Positions 51,540 to 60,175 of a stretch of DNA of 64,000 nt are shown here, piece by piece. The DNA is from Palauibacter sp022826685 (lineage in GTDB: Bacteria; Gemmatimonadota; Gemmatimonadetes; Palauibacterales; Palauibacteraceae). Under the pieces are notes generated by a model. It made no database searches and was not told the DNA's origin. It worked only from the letters and a program-made list of their open reading frames with translations. A program made the position numbers and the translations under genes. Each line of letters opens with the position of its first letter. Position 1 is the stretch's first letter. The stretch lies in assembly GCF_965221685.1 (NCBI RefSeq), contig NZ_OZ244907.1; one strand, given 5' to 3'.

Positions 51540-52708
51540 GCGATGAGCCGTCCGTTGCGCAGGCGCCATCGCTCGAGTTTCCCGCCCATCAGCCCCACGT
51601 CACCGGGCTTCGGCGCGGTGAGGATCACCTGCCCGCCCCGTTCGGACTCGAAGAGGCGAAACAGCCGGTCCGAGCGCCCGTCGTCGAGCTCCGCGAACAC
51701 GTCGTCGAGGAGGTACAGCGGCTCGCGGCCGAGCCGTTCCCTGAGCCGGTCCGCTTCGAGCAGGCGCAGGGCCAGCGCGGCCGTGCGCTGCTGTCCGCTC
51801 GACCCGTAGCTCCGGAGGTCGCGAGGGCCCTCCGGCGCCTCGACCTCGAACCGGATCTCATCGCGGTGCGGGCCAACGACGGTCATCCCCTGGCGACGCT
51901 CACGTTCTCCGGTCCTCTCCAGTGCCCGCCGAAAGCGGTCCTCCCACGAGCCGGCGCCCTCCGGGCCCTCCGCCCCGTCGTCCGATGCGATCGACGCCGA
52001 ATACCGAAGTCCCGCACGGTCTCCTCCCGAGATCCGCGCGTAGAAATCGGCGTATCGCTCCGCCCCCTCCAACACCCACTCCGCCCGCCCTTCCGTGAGG
52101 ATTCCACCTGCCTCGATCAACCCTTCCGTCCACGCTTCGATCTCATCGTTCGACCGGCCGCGCCGAAGCGCCTCGTTCCGCTGCGACAGAAGGCCCCGGT
52201 AGCGCTGCAGCGCCGGGAGGTAGCCCGGCACGCCCACCGAGAGCGCGACATCGAGGAAGCGACGCCGCAGCGTCGGCCCTCCACGCACGATCTCGGCGTC
52301 GTCGAGGCGAAACGCCGCGACCCCCACCGAGCCGATCCCGGCCGAGACCCGCTCCACTTCGAGCGCGTCGACCTCGACCTTCTTGATCCGTTGCGACCGG
52401 TCGTAGGCCGCCGCCACGGACGTCCCGCCCTCAACCTCGCCTTCCACCCGAAACACCGTCTGTCCGAACCGCACGAGCGCGCGATCCCGCACGCCTCGAA
52501 AAGACCGAAAGACCTCGAGGTAGTAGATCGCCTCGAGGAGGTTCGTCTTGCCCGATCCGTTGGGCCCGATGATCGCGACGCCGGCCTCGGGGAACTCGCA
52601 TTCGAGCCGTTCGAAGTTGCGGTAGTCGCGAAGGATCAAGCGCCTGAGGAAGGGCGCGGAAGACGCCTCAGGCTGGCGGATAGACGGTGCCTCCGGTGTC
52701 TTCGTCAC
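51536..52708 (-). CDS. recF: DNA replication and repair protein RecF
   Basis: The 390-residue protein has the RecF P-loop IIGPNGSGKTNLLEA (46-60), the YLEVFRSFRGVRDRALVRFG region, the ABC signature in YGSSGQQRTAALALRLLEA and Walker B LLDDVFAELDDGRSDRLF. It binds ssDNA gaps and helps RecR/RecO load RecA. GTG 52708 is taken because LRRLILRDYRNFE is the normal N-terminus; an ORF from 52834 runs back to the phosphatase promoter. dnaA and dnaN, usual neighbours, are not here. It is the first gene of the recF-dciA-gyrB run. Confidence 0.95.
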   Translation of the reverse strand: MTKTPEAPSIRQPEASSAPFLRRLILRDYRNFERLECEFPEAGVAIIGPNGSGKTNLLEAIYYLEVFRSFRGVRDRALVRFGQTVFRVEGEVEGGTSVAAAYDRSQRIKKVEVDALEVERVSAGIGSVGVAAFRLDDAEIVRGGPTLRRRFLDVALSVGVPGYLPALQRYRGLLSQRNEALRRGRSNDEIEAWTEGLIEAGGILTEGRAEWVLEGAERYADFYARISGGDRAGLRYSASIASDDGAEGPEGAGSWEDRFRRALERTGERERRQGMTVVGPHRDEIRFEVEAPEGPRDLRSYGSSGQQRTAALALRLLEADRLRERLGREPLYLLDDVFAELDDGRSDRLFRLFESERGGQVILTAPKPGDVGLMGGKLERWRLRNGRLIA

Positions 52709-52832
52709 AGGCCCGCAAAATACGGCGAAAACCCTTGTATCGCAAGGAAATTTGCCCGTTGGAGACGTCGCCCGGAAAGCCCCGCCGAGCGGTTGCCCGC
52801 GAGCCTGCGGACAGGCAGCTTCGAAGTCGTCC

Positions 52833-53675
52833 ATGACACGCTTCGGCTGCAGCGGCGCAAGCCGCCCGATCGCGCGAAACCGAGCCCTGCGAGGGACCGT
52901 CGCCTCGCTCGGAATCGCATGGTTCCTGTACCCGGCCCATCTCGCCGCTCAGGCGGTCGAAGCGCCTCCGGACGTGCAGACGCAGGGCACGAGCCGGGGC
53001 GGGCGGGAGTTCGCCCTCGCGGCGGGCGTACTCGGCGGCGCCTTCCTCCTCGACGAGACCGTCCGCGATCTGGCGCTGGACCATCAGGGAACGCTGGGAC
53101 GCGACCTGGCCGAGGGCGGCCACACGTACGGCGACTGGAAGCGGACCGCGCCCGTTCTCGCCGGGGGCGGAATTCTGCTGGGGGTCGCGCTGGACGGCGA
53201 ACGGGGAGTCCGTCAGGCGACGTCGGCCTTCTTCGGGGTCTTCGCCGGCTCGATGTCGAACACCGTCCTCAACTGGACGCTGGGACGAAGCCGCCCGAGA
53301 GCCGAGAGGGGCGTCCTGCACTTCGACCCCTTCCGGGGCAACGCCTCCCTTGGGTCCGGGCACACGGCCTACGCCTTCGCCATCGCCGCCGCGGTCGACG
53401 AGGTCACCGACGGCGGGTGGGCCATCCCCTTCTACGTCGCGGCCGCAGGTACGGGACTCGCCCGGATCTACGGAGACCGGCACTGGCTGTCCGATGTGGT
53501 GGTCGGCGGCTTCATCGGCTGGTGGGTGGGGGGCCGCGCGACGGGTGCCGCCGCGGGCTGGCTCCGGGCCGAACCCGCGTCGGACTCGTCCGGACTGTCA
53601 CCGCCCGCCCGAGTCCGGATCCGGCCGCTGATCGCCGGCGACGCCCTGGGCGTTCAGATCCGTTTCCACGAATAG
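52833..53675 (+). CDS. PAP2 superfamily phosphatase-like protein
   Basis: The 280-residue protein has an N-terminal hydrophobic segment (GTVASLGIAWFLYPAHLAAQ) and the PAP2 motifs LGRSRP, ASLGSGHTAYAF and ARIYGDRHWLSDVV, which give the catalytic His and Asp. The first Lys of the usual KxxxxxxRP motif is replaced, since it reads NTVLNWTLGRSRP. It probably hydrolyses a lipid phosphate at the membrane. It is divergent from recF and converges on the hydroxyacyl-CoA dehydrogenase gene. ATG 52833 is the start. Confidence 0.82.
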   Translation: MTRFGCSGASRPIARNRALRGTVASLGIAWFLYPAHLAAQAVEAPPDVQTQGTSRGGREFALAAGVLGGAFLLDETVRDLALDHQGTLGRDLAEGGHTYGDWKRTAPVLAGGGILLGVALDGERGVRQATSAFFGVFAGSMSNTVLNWTLGRSRPRAERGVLHFDPFRGNASLGSGHTAYAFAIAAAVDEVTDGGWAIPFYVAAAGTGLARIYGDRHWLSDVVVGGFIGWWVGGRATGAAAGWLRAEPASDSSGLSPPARVRIRPLIAGDALGVQIRFHE

Positions 53676-53686
53676 CCCGGGGCGCC

Positions 53687-53701
53687 GTCGTCGGGGACGA
53701 C
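53687..53701. terminator. Hairpin between convergent PAP2 and hbd genes
   Basis: GTCGTC (53687-53692), loop GGG, GACGAC (53696-53701), with further GGCG/CGCC pairing outside a small bulge. It lies just after the PAP2-gene stop. There is no T-run. Confidence 0.45.
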
Positions 53702-53728
53702 CCGCCGGAAGGCCTTCGATGGCCGCCT

Positions 53729-54616
53729 CTACAGCACGAAGCTCGACACGACCGGCTCGTCGCCGCTGTAGTCGTAGAAACCTTTCCCCGTCTTCCGGCC
53801 GTGGTATCCGGCCAGGTACATGCGGCGTAGGAGGGGGGGAGAGGCGAAGCGGGCCTCCTTGTATTCGTCGTACATGATCCCCGTGATGTGGTACAGCGTG
53901 TCGAGCCCCACGAAATCGCCCAGCGTGAACGGGCCCATCGGGTATCCGCAGCCCAGACGCAACCCCTTGTCGATGTCGGGGATCGACGCGACGCCGGACT
54001 CGTACGCGCGGATCGCGTCGAGCATGTAGGGGACGAGCAGCCGGTTCACCACGAAACCGGTGTTGTCACCGCAGGCGATCGGGCTCTTCCCGAGCGATCC
54101 GGCGAACGCGAAGGCGGCCTCGAACGTATCGTCCGCCGTCTGACCGCAGCGGACGACCTCCACCAGCGGCATGACCGGAACGGGGCTGAAGAAATGGAGA
54201 CCGACGAAACGCTCCGGGCGATCCGTCTCCGCCGCGAGTTCGGTGATGGACAGGCTCGATGTGTTGGAGGCGAAGATCGTCTCCGCCGCGCACAGTCCGC
54301 CGAGTTCGCCGAACAGCGCGTGTTTCGCCCCGAGGTTCTCGGTGATCGCCTCGATGACGAGGTCGCACTCCACCAGGTCCGCCAACTCGAGCGTCGGGTG
54401 AAGACGGGCCATCGTCGAGTCCCGATCCGCCGCACCGAGCTTCTCCTTCTGCACGGCGCGGTCGAGGGTCTTGCGGATCCCGGCCATCCCCCGGTCGAGG
54501 AGTCCCTGCTCGACTTCCCGCACGATCGTGTCATATCCGGCCGCCGCGCTGACCTGCGCGATCCCGCTCCCCATCAGTCCCGCCCCGACGACCCCGACCT
54601 TCCGAATCTCAGTCAA
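53729..54616 (-). CDS. 3-hydroxybutyryl-CoA dehydrogenase family protein
   Basis: The 295-residue protein has the NAD-binding start VGVVGAGLMGSGIAQVSAAA, the acyl-CoA region FASNTSSLSITELAAE, the catalytic His in FVGLHFFSPVPVMPLVEVV and the C-terminal GFVVNRLLVPYMLDAI and GYPMGPFTLGDFVGLDTL. It oxidises (S)-3-hydroxyacyl-CoA with NAD+, in beta-oxidation or butanoate metabolism. No ATG or GTG fits; TTG 54616 with GAGGGAG 7 bases upstream is the start. A tandem 19-bp repeat lies just upstream at 54630. Confidence 0.92.
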   Translation of the reverse strand: MTEIRKVGVVGAGLMGSGIAQVSAAAGYDTIVREVEQGLLDRGMAGIRKTLDRAVQKEKLGAADRDSTMARLHPTLELADLVECDLVIEAITENLGAKHALFGELGGLCAAETIFASNTSSLSITELAAETDRPERFVGLHFFSPVPVMPLVEVVRCGQTADDTFEAAFAFAGSLGKSPIACGDNTGFVVNRLLVPYMLDAIRAYESGVASIPDIDKGLRLGCGYPMGPFTLGDFVGLDTLYHITGIMYDEYKEARFASPPLLRRMYLAGYHGRKTGKGFYDYSGDEPVVSSFVL

Positions 54617-54629
54617 TGTCCACTCCCTC

Positions 54630-54667
54630 TGTGTCCGTTCGTGTGTTGTGTGTCCGTTCGTGTGTTG
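54630..54667 (-). repeat. Two perfect tandem copies of a 19-bp unit
   Basis: TGTGTCCGTTCGTGTGTTG occurs at 54630-54648 and again at 54649-54667 (plus-strand reading). It lies 13 bases before the TTG start of the dehydrogenase gene and after the stop of the 54690 gene, so it sits in the leader. Confidence 0.9.
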
Positions 54668-54689
54668 GGCGCGCGGAAAGCCGCGCCCA

Positions 54690-55559
54690 TCAGCGCAGGA
54701 GTTTCCGGTGCCACGGCTCCTCCGCGCTGCGGAGATTCTCTCCGCGCTCGAGTCGGTCCAGAAGACCCTGAAGCGCGAGTTCCATCCGCTGCCTGACCTT
54801 CCGCATGTCGGCCCGCGCGGAAGCCGCCGCGATGGCCGTGAAACCCGAGAAGATCGCCAGTCCTCCAAGGAGCGGCAGGACACCGCCTCCCGTAGCCATG
54901 AACAGGCCGAACCCGCCGGCCGCCCCGCCCAGCCCCATCCCCGCGAACCAGCCACCGAGCCGTTCCGCCCTCATGTTACCGATATCGGCCGTCAGCGTGA
55001 CGAGCGACCACCCGCTCTCCAGCGCTTCCACGCTGACCTGGAGGTTACGCGACTTCGCAAGCGTGTAGCGTCGGCCGCCGACATCCATCGCGCGGCGCAT
55101 CTGGCTGACGAGGCCGGTCCCCGGCTCCCAGAGCGATCCGCCGGGTCGCGAGCGTACCTGCCGGAGAAGCTCCTCTTCGCGCAGGTATGATTCGAGATTC
55201 GCTTCCACGTCCGCCGGACTGCCGGGTACCACCCGGCTCGTGCTCACGATGGCCGAACCGACGATCCGGCGCGCGAATCCCTCGTCCGAGGGTGCATCCG
55301 GGATCAGCGAGGCGGCCTCGATCTCGGCCAGCGCCTGCCGGACGTATCGCTCCTCGAGCCCGACTTCCGCTCCGATCTGGACGACGTCCCCCGCACCGAG
55401 TTCCTCTCCGATCGCGGTGGAGCTGCGGAACTGGAGATCGGATGCCCGCCGGATCACACGTTCGAGTTGCTCCTGCGTGACCGTTTGGGGGAGCGACGGG
55501 CGGCGTCCCGGGAGACCGGAACCGCCTGAACCGTCGCTACTGTCGTCAGACGGCGGCAT
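54690..55559 (-). CDS. Hypothetical membrane protein
   Basis: The 289-residue protein has a soluble first part of about 190 residues (QEQLERVIRRASDLQFRSST, VGLEERYVRQALAEIEAASL) and two membrane segments at roughly 205-245 (GMGLGGAAGGFGLFMATGGG, LPLLGGLAIFSGFTAIAAAS), followed by a charged, helical tail. No family was recognised. It overlaps the end of the SPFH-protein gene by 14 bases and the two are probably coupled, which hints at a role at the membrane. Confidence 0.6.
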   Translation of the reverse strand: MPPSDDSSDGSGGSGLPGRRPSLPQTVTQEQLERVIRRASDLQFRSSTAIGEELGAGDVVQIGAEVGLEERYVRQALAEIEAASLIPDAPSDEGFARRIVGSAIVSTSRVVPGSPADVEANLESYLREEELLRQVRSRPGGSLWEPGTGLVSQMRRAMDVGGRRYTLAKSRNLQVSVEALESGWSLVTLTADIGNMRAERLGGWFAGMGLGGAAGGFGLFMATGGGVLPLLGGLAIFSGFTAIAAASARADMRKVRQRMELALQGLLDRLERGENLRSAEEPWHRKLLR

Positions 55560-56472
55560 CGCGCTCCCTCGTCACCGCTTCCGCCTCGCCCTCCGCCTCC
55601 GACACGTCCGCCGCCCCCGCGCGGGGCAGCTGCGGCGCTCCTTCCGAGCCTTCGAGCACACGTTCGTCGACCGGAGGGGGGGCCGCATCGTCCGCCGCCG
55701 CCGCATCGTCCGTCGCCGTCGCAAATCCCTTGAACAGACCCGCCATCGGCCCGAGCTCCACCGGCAGCGGGAAGAGCGTCGTCGAATTGTTCTCCGCCGC
55801 GATCTCCGTCGCCGTCTGCAGGAAACGCAGCTGCAGCGAGGCCGGGTATTCGCTCAGCTGGCGCGCCGCGTCCCGCAGGTTCGCCGCCGCCTGCAGCTCG
55901 CCCTGCGCGTTGATCACCTTTGCGCGCCGCTCGCGTTCCGCCTCCGCCTGCCGGGCGATCGCGCGCTTCATCTCGTTCGGCAGGTCCACATCCTTCACTT
56001 CGACGCCCGTGACATCGATCCCCCAGGCGTCCGTCCCCTGGTCGATGATGTCGCGCAGGATCTGGTTGAACTTCTCCCGCTCCGCGAGGACCTCGTCCAG
56101 TTCCGCCTGCCCGATGACCGAGCGCAGCGTCGTCTGGGCAAGCTGCGAGGTGGCGAAGAGAAAGTCCTCGATCTCGAGGATGGCCCGTCTCGGATTCGCG
56201 ACCCGGAAATAGAGGACCGCGTTGACCTTAACCGACACGTTGTCCCGCGTGATGACGTCCTGGGGCGGGATGTCCATGGCGATGATCCGCAGGCTCACCC
56301 GCTCCATGCGCTCGACACCGAACGGGACGAGGAAGATGAGCCCCGGCCCGCGGGTCGGACGTGCGCGGCCGAGCCGGAAGACGACGGCCCGTTCGTATTC
56401 CTTCAGGATGCGAAGACTCGTGGCCAGCGCGAGCGCGCCCGCCCCGGCGAGAATGAAGAACAGAGGATCCAT
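55546..56472 (-). CDS. SPFH/band-7 (slipin/stomatin-like) membrane protein
   Basis: The 308-residue protein has an N-terminal membrane segment (PLFFILAGAGALALATSLR), the band-7 domain (KEYERAVVFRLGRARPTRGP, GLIFLVPFGVERMERVSLRI, VKVNAVLYFRVANPRRAILE) and a coiled-coil C-terminus (IARQAEAERERRAKVINAQG). Slipins form large membrane rings and often act with an NfeD protease, which is not adjacent here. GGAGGGAGCG precedes ATG 56472. It is followed by a membrane protein gene with overlap. Confidence 0.9.
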   Translation of the reverse strand: MDPLFFILAGAGALALATSLRILKEYERAVVFRLGRARPTRGPGLIFLVPFGVERMERVSLRIIAMDIPPQDVITRDNVSVKVNAVLYFRVANPRRAILEIEDFLFATSQLAQTTLRSVIGQAELDEVLAEREKFNQILRDIIDQGTDAWGIDVTGVEVKDVDLPNEMKRAIARQAEAERERRAKVINAQGELQAAANLRDAARQLSEYPASLQLRFLQTATEIAAENNSTTLFPLPVELGPMAGLFKGFATATDDAAAADDAAPPPVDERVLEGSEGAPQLPRAGAADVSEAEGEAEAVTRERDAAV

Positions 56473-56533
56473 GTTCGCTCCCTCCGACTGCTCGTGGCCG
56501 GGCCGGGCCGGCCTCCGCTGGCAGCAGCCCGTG

Positions 56534-57733
56534 CTAGACGTCGACCTCCACGACGACGGCCGCGCCCTGCCCGCCGCCGATGCAGGCGGCCCCGAGTCCG
56601 AGTCCACCGCCCCGCCGCCGCAGTTCATGAAGCAGATGGCCCGTGATCCGCGCCCCCGTCATGCCGAGCGGGTGGCTCAGCGCGATCGCCCCGCCGTCCA
56701 CGTTCACCTTGTCGCGGTCGAGACCGAGTTCGCGCTCGACCGCCAGGTACTGCGGAGCGAACGCCTCGTTCACTTCGACGAGATCGATGTCGTCGAGGGT
56801 GAGGCCGGCCTTCTCGAGTGCGGCGCGCGAGGCGGGCGCAGGCCCGATGCCCATGATGTGGGGCGGCACGCCGGCCACGGCGTAGGACACGAGGCGGCCG
56901 ACCGGCTCGAGGCCGTGCGCGGCGGCATAGTCCCTGCCCGCGAGCACGAGCGCCGCCGCCCCATCCCCGATCCCGCTCGCGTTGCCGGCGGTGACGAGGC
57001 CATCCTGCTTGAAGTACGGCCGGAGCTTCGCGAGCCCCTCGACCGTCGTATCGGGACGGAGGTGCTCATCCCGCTCGAAGGACGTTTCCCTTCCCTTCCT
57101 CCCCACCGTCATCGGCACGACCTCGTCCCGGTAGCGGCCCCCCTCCCAGGCCTCCGCCGCGAGCTGCTGGCTGCGCACCGCCACCTCGTCGGCTTCCGAG
57201 CGCGCGATCCCGTAGTCCTCCGCCAGGTTCTCCGCCGTCTGCGCCATCGAGAAACCGCAGTAGGGATCCGTGAGCGCCTCCCACAGCGAATCCTCGAACT
57301 TCGGCGCCGGACCCAGCCGCAGACCCCAGCGGGCCCCGCGCACGATATGCGGCGCCTGGCTCATGGACTCGGCTCCGCCCACGAGACAGACGTCGCTCTC
57401 CCCCAGTTCGATCTCCTGCGAGCCGTCGATCACGGCCTGAAAGCCCGAGCCGCACAGGCGGTTCACGGTGACGGCCGGGGTCTCGATCGGCAGCCCCGCC
57501 CGCAGTCCCACGTGACGCGCGAGATAGATCGCGTCGGCCGACGTCTGCATCACATTCCCCATCACGACGTGTCCGAAGTCGCCGGGCTCGGCGCCCGAGC
57601 GCTCGATCGCCGCTTCCGAGGCGACGACGCCCAGGTCCACCGCAGAGTAGTCCTTCAGGCTGCCGCCGAACGCGCCCATGGCGGTTCGCGCCGCGGAGAG
57701 AAACACCGTCCCGTTTCCGTTGCTGTCACTCAT
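56534..57733 (-). CDS. Acetyl-CoA acetyltransferase (thiolase)
   Basis: The 399-residue protein has the thiolase triad: Cys94 in NRLCGSGFQAV, His354 in ALSHPLGMTG and Cys384 in AACIGGGQGAAVV, plus NEAFAPQYLAVERELGL. It joins two acetyl-CoA or cleaves 3-ketoacyl-CoA. With the hydroxyacyl-CoA dehydrogenase at 53729 it gives two steps of fatty-acid oxidation or of acetoacetyl-CoA synthesis. ATG 57733 follows AAGGA. A palindrome sits 26 bases upstream. Confidence 0.95.
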   Translation of the reverse strand: MSDSNGNGTVFLSAARTAMGAFGGSLKDYSAVDLGVVASEAAIERSGAEPGDFGHVVMGNVMQTSADAIYLARHVGLRAGLPIETPAVTVNRLCGSGFQAVIDGSQEIELGESDVCLVGGAESMSQAPHIVRGARWGLRLGPAPKFEDSLWEALTDPYCGFSMAQTAENLAEDYGIARSEADEVAVRSQQLAAEAWEGGRYRDEVVPMTVGRKGRETSFERDEHLRPDTTVEGLAKLRPYFKQDGLVTAGNASGIGDGAAALVLAGRDYAAAHGLEPVGRLVSYAVAGVPPHIMGIGPAPASRAALEKAGLTLDDIDLVEVNEAFAPQYLAVERELGLDRDKVNVDGGAIALSHPLGMTGARITGHLLHELRRRGGGLGLGAACIGGGQGAAVVVEVDV

Positions 57734-57758
57734 TTTCGCCGAGTCCTTCCATCTTTTT

Positions 57759-57774
57759 CCGGTCGTCCGACCGG
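57759..57774. promoter_or_regulatory. Inverted repeat in the thiolase leader
   Basis: CCGGTCG (57759-57765), TC, CGACCGG (57768-57774) is a 7-bp perfect inverted repeat 26 bases before the thiolase start. It could be a regulator operator or a weak hairpin; no T-run follows on either strand. Confidence 0.3.
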
Positions 57775-57864
57775 ATCCGTGTCATGTATGATTGCCATGA
57801 ATGCGGCTCCGCCGACACCGCCCGTCGGCCGCGCGGGGCCCGACGACCGGTCCCCGCATGGAAA

Positions 57865-58941
57865 CTAGTGTGGCGTATCAGCCGCGCCCACCCGCTTCGC
57901 GAGCCAGTTTCCGACCTCCGACGTCGTCGCGCTTCCCCCGAGGTCCGGGGTCCGCACGCCGGAAGCCAGCGCCGCATCCACGGCCGCGTCGACCACGTCG
58001 GCCGCGTCGGCCGCCCCGTGATCTCGCAGGAGGAGCGCGGCGCTGAGCACCGCGGCCATCGGATTCGCCCGTCCCGTCCCGACGATGTCCGGCGCGCTGC
58101 CGTGCACGGGTTCGTACAGTCCATGCACGCCGGGGTTCACGTTGGCGGAGGGCGCGAGCCCCGGCCCGCCGACGATCTCCGCGCCCAGGTCGGAGAGAAT
58201 GTCGCCGAGCAGGTTCGACGTGACGATGACGCCGAACCGGTCCGGCACCCGGATCATCTCCATCGCGAGCGCGTCCACGTAGCGCATCTCCGACTCCACC
58301 CCCGGATACCCGGCCGCGACCTCCGCGAACACGCGACGCCAGAGGCCGAACATGTGCGGCACCGCGTTCGCCTTGTCCGCGAGCGTGACGCGCAGCCCCC
58401 GGAGAGCGGCGTGCTCGAACGCCCGCCGCACGATGCGCTCGACCCCGAACCGGCTCGCGACCGACTCCGACACCGCGACTTCCTCGGGCGTGCCCTCGTG
58501 CTCGACCCGCCCGATGCCGACGTACAGGCCCTCCGTATTCTCCCGGAAGATCTCGAAGTCGATGGGCGCCGAGTCCGCGGACCGCAGCGGCGACAACTCC
58601 GGCGCACGCAGCCGGAGCGGCCGGCGATTGAGGAACAGGTCCAGCCGCACCCGCAGTCCGAGCAGGAGGTCGCGCGCGTGACGTCCATCGGGCACGCGCG
58701 GATCCCCCACGGCGCCGAAGAGAATCGCGTCGAAGTCATCCCTCAGAGACGCGAAGGCCCGCTGCGACAGCGTCTCCCCGGTGGCGAGATAGTGATCCGC
58801 GCCGTGCGGAAAGTGCGTGAATTCGAGGTCGGAGAGACCCTTCGCGGCCACCGCCCGAAGCACGCGACACGCTTCGCGGGTGACTTCGGGTCCGATCCCG
58901 TCGCCGCCGATGACGGCGATGCGCAACGGAGCTTTCGCCAC
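57865..58941 (-). CDS. Isocitrate/isopropylmalate dehydrogenase family protein
   Basis: The 358-residue protein has the family start RIAVIGGDGIGPEVTREACR, the motifs ENTEGLYVG, VTSNLLGDILSDLGAEIVGG and the C-terminal EPVHGSAPDIVGTGRANPMA. GDPRVPDGRHARDLLLGLRV near 75-95 is seen in tartrate-dehydrogenase-like and LeuB-like members, so the substrate could be isopropylmalate, tartrate or another 2-hydroxy acid. It oxidatively decarboxylates with NAD(P)+. No leuA, leuC or leuD is adjacent. It is 9 bases after the TPR gene. Confidence 0.88.
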   Translation of the reverse strand: MAKAPLRIAVIGGDGIGPEVTREACRVLRAVAAKGLSDLEFTHFPHGADHYLATGETLSQRAFASLRDDFDAILFGAVGDPRVPDGRHARDLLLGLRVRLDLFLNRRPLRLRAPELSPLRSADSAPIDFEIFRENTEGLYVGIGRVEHEGTPEEVAVSESVASRFGVERIVRRAFEHAALRGLRVTLADKANAVPHMFGLWRRVFAEVAAGYPGVESEMRYVDALAMEMIRVPDRFGVIVTSNLLGDILSDLGAEIVGGPGLAPSANVNPGVHGLYEPVHGSAPDIVGTGRANPMAAVLSAALLLRDHGAADAADVVDAAVDAALASGVRTPDLGGSATTSEVGNWLAKRVGAADTPH

Positions 58942-58950
58942 GGGTCGTTG

Positions 58951-60048
58951 CTAACGTTCGATCTCGAGCGCGCCGACCCGTGCCGAGTCTTCGAGGAAGG
59001 CACGCGCGGTCTGCCAGGACACGGCGATGCCCGTCAGCGCCTGGAGCCGCATCGCCTCGTTGCGCATGAAGTCCGCCAGCGAGACGCCGGGCTCTTCGGA
59101 CCCGTTGCGCATGGCCCGCACGATCCCATCCCAGTCTCCTTCGTACACCACGCCGTTCGGGGCCCGCACGCGGTGCACCTCCACGGCCGACGCGTCGGGG
59201 GGGCGACCGAAGAGATCGAGCTGACCCGTGCCGGGTCCGGCCGTCAACCCGTTCGCCCGGGCTTCGACCTCGGCCAGCAGGCGTTCCTCCGGACTCGGTT
59301 CCGGCGCCAGTTCCTCCAGCGCGAGCAGGTAGGGCCGCAGCTCCTCGGCATCCGATGGCAGGTCTTCGAGTCGCCGCTTGAGGTCGACGACCCGCCACGC
59401 GACGATCGGATCCGCCAGGTCCGTCACCGGGATCGCCGCAAGCTGCGCGAGCGCTCCCTGAAAATCGCCGCGTTCGTAGAGGACGTTGCCGTAGAGCGCG
59501 CGGGCCTCCGCGAAACGAGGATCCAGACGCACCGCCTCGCGGCTCCAGAACAGCGCCCCCTCGGTGTCGCCGTCCCGGTAGAAGGTGAAGGCGAGATCCA
59601 GCGCGGCATCGGGGCTCTCGCGATCGGCGGCGAGGGCGAGCCGGAAAAACCGCTCCGCGCGGCGCAGGAGACCCTCGCGCAGCAGGCTGCGGCCCACGCA
59701 GAGCATGAGTTCCACATCCCGATCGTACCCCAGTGCGATGAGGCCTTCGAAGATCTGGAAGGCCGCCGCGCGTTCCCCCAGCTTCAGCAGAACGTCTCCC
59801 AGGCCGGCCAGCGCTTCCTCGTGTTCCGGGTCGATCCCGAGGACGCCGTCGAAGGCCGCGCGCGCCCAGGCATATTCCTCTCGGGCGAGACGCGTATATC
59901 CGAGCGAGACGAGGAGTTCGACCGAGTCGGGATAACGGGTGAGGGCCTCCTTGAGGAGGCCAAGCGCCTGATCGAAGTCGCCGGCTTCGTACAGCCGTTG
60001 CGCTTCGGCGTCGAACTGCTCGTAGTTCCAGGAGTCGGAGAGGTTCAA
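58951..60048 (-). CDS. TPR-repeat protein
   Basis: The 365-residue soluble protein has clear tetratricopeptide repeats in residues about 1-240: FDAEAQRLYEAGDFDQALGL, LVSLGYTRLAREEYAWARAA, LAGLGDVLLKLGERAAAFQI and ARALYGNVLYERGDFQGALA. A C-terminal part of about 100 residues (VEVHRVRAPNGVVYEGDWDG, VSLADFMRNEAMRLQALTGI) is not recognised. It has no signal peptide. It is probably cotranscribed with the downstream dehydrogenase gene. Confidence 0.85.
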   Translation of the reverse strand: MNLSDSWNYEQFDAEAQRLYEAGDFDQALGLLKEALTRYPDSVELLVSLGYTRLAREEYAWARAAFDGVLGIDPEHEEALAGLGDVLLKLGERAAAFQIFEGLIALGYDRDVELMLCVGRSLLREGLLRRAERFFRLALAADRESPDAALDLAFTFYRDGDTEGALFWSREAVRLDPRFAEARALYGNVLYERGDFQGALAQLAAIPVTDLADPIVAWRVVDLKRRLEDLPSDAEELRPYLLALEELAPEPSPEERLLAEVEARANGLTAGPGTGQLDLFGRPPDASAVEVHRVRAPNGVVYEGDWDGIVRAMRNGSEEPGVSLADFMRNEAMRLQALTGIAVSWQTARAFLEDSARVGALEIER

Positions 60049-60175
60049 ATCCGGAACCTCAAGTCACGAACCCTTCCGACCGTGTTCGGCGAGCCAGAGC
60101 GGAGCCTTTCGTTGAAGGACGCGCTTCCAATTTCGGGCGCGATGCCCGTGCCAGCAAGTTCGGGCTCGGTTGCAG

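Noticed and set aside
49054..51546. 830-residue plus-strand ORF opposite gyrB
   Set aside because: GyrB motifs are on the minus strand; the ORF is a shadow.
57861..57884. Possible third copy of the 28-bp motif (CCACACTAG)
   Set aside because: Only the last eight or nine bases match; too short to count as a copy.
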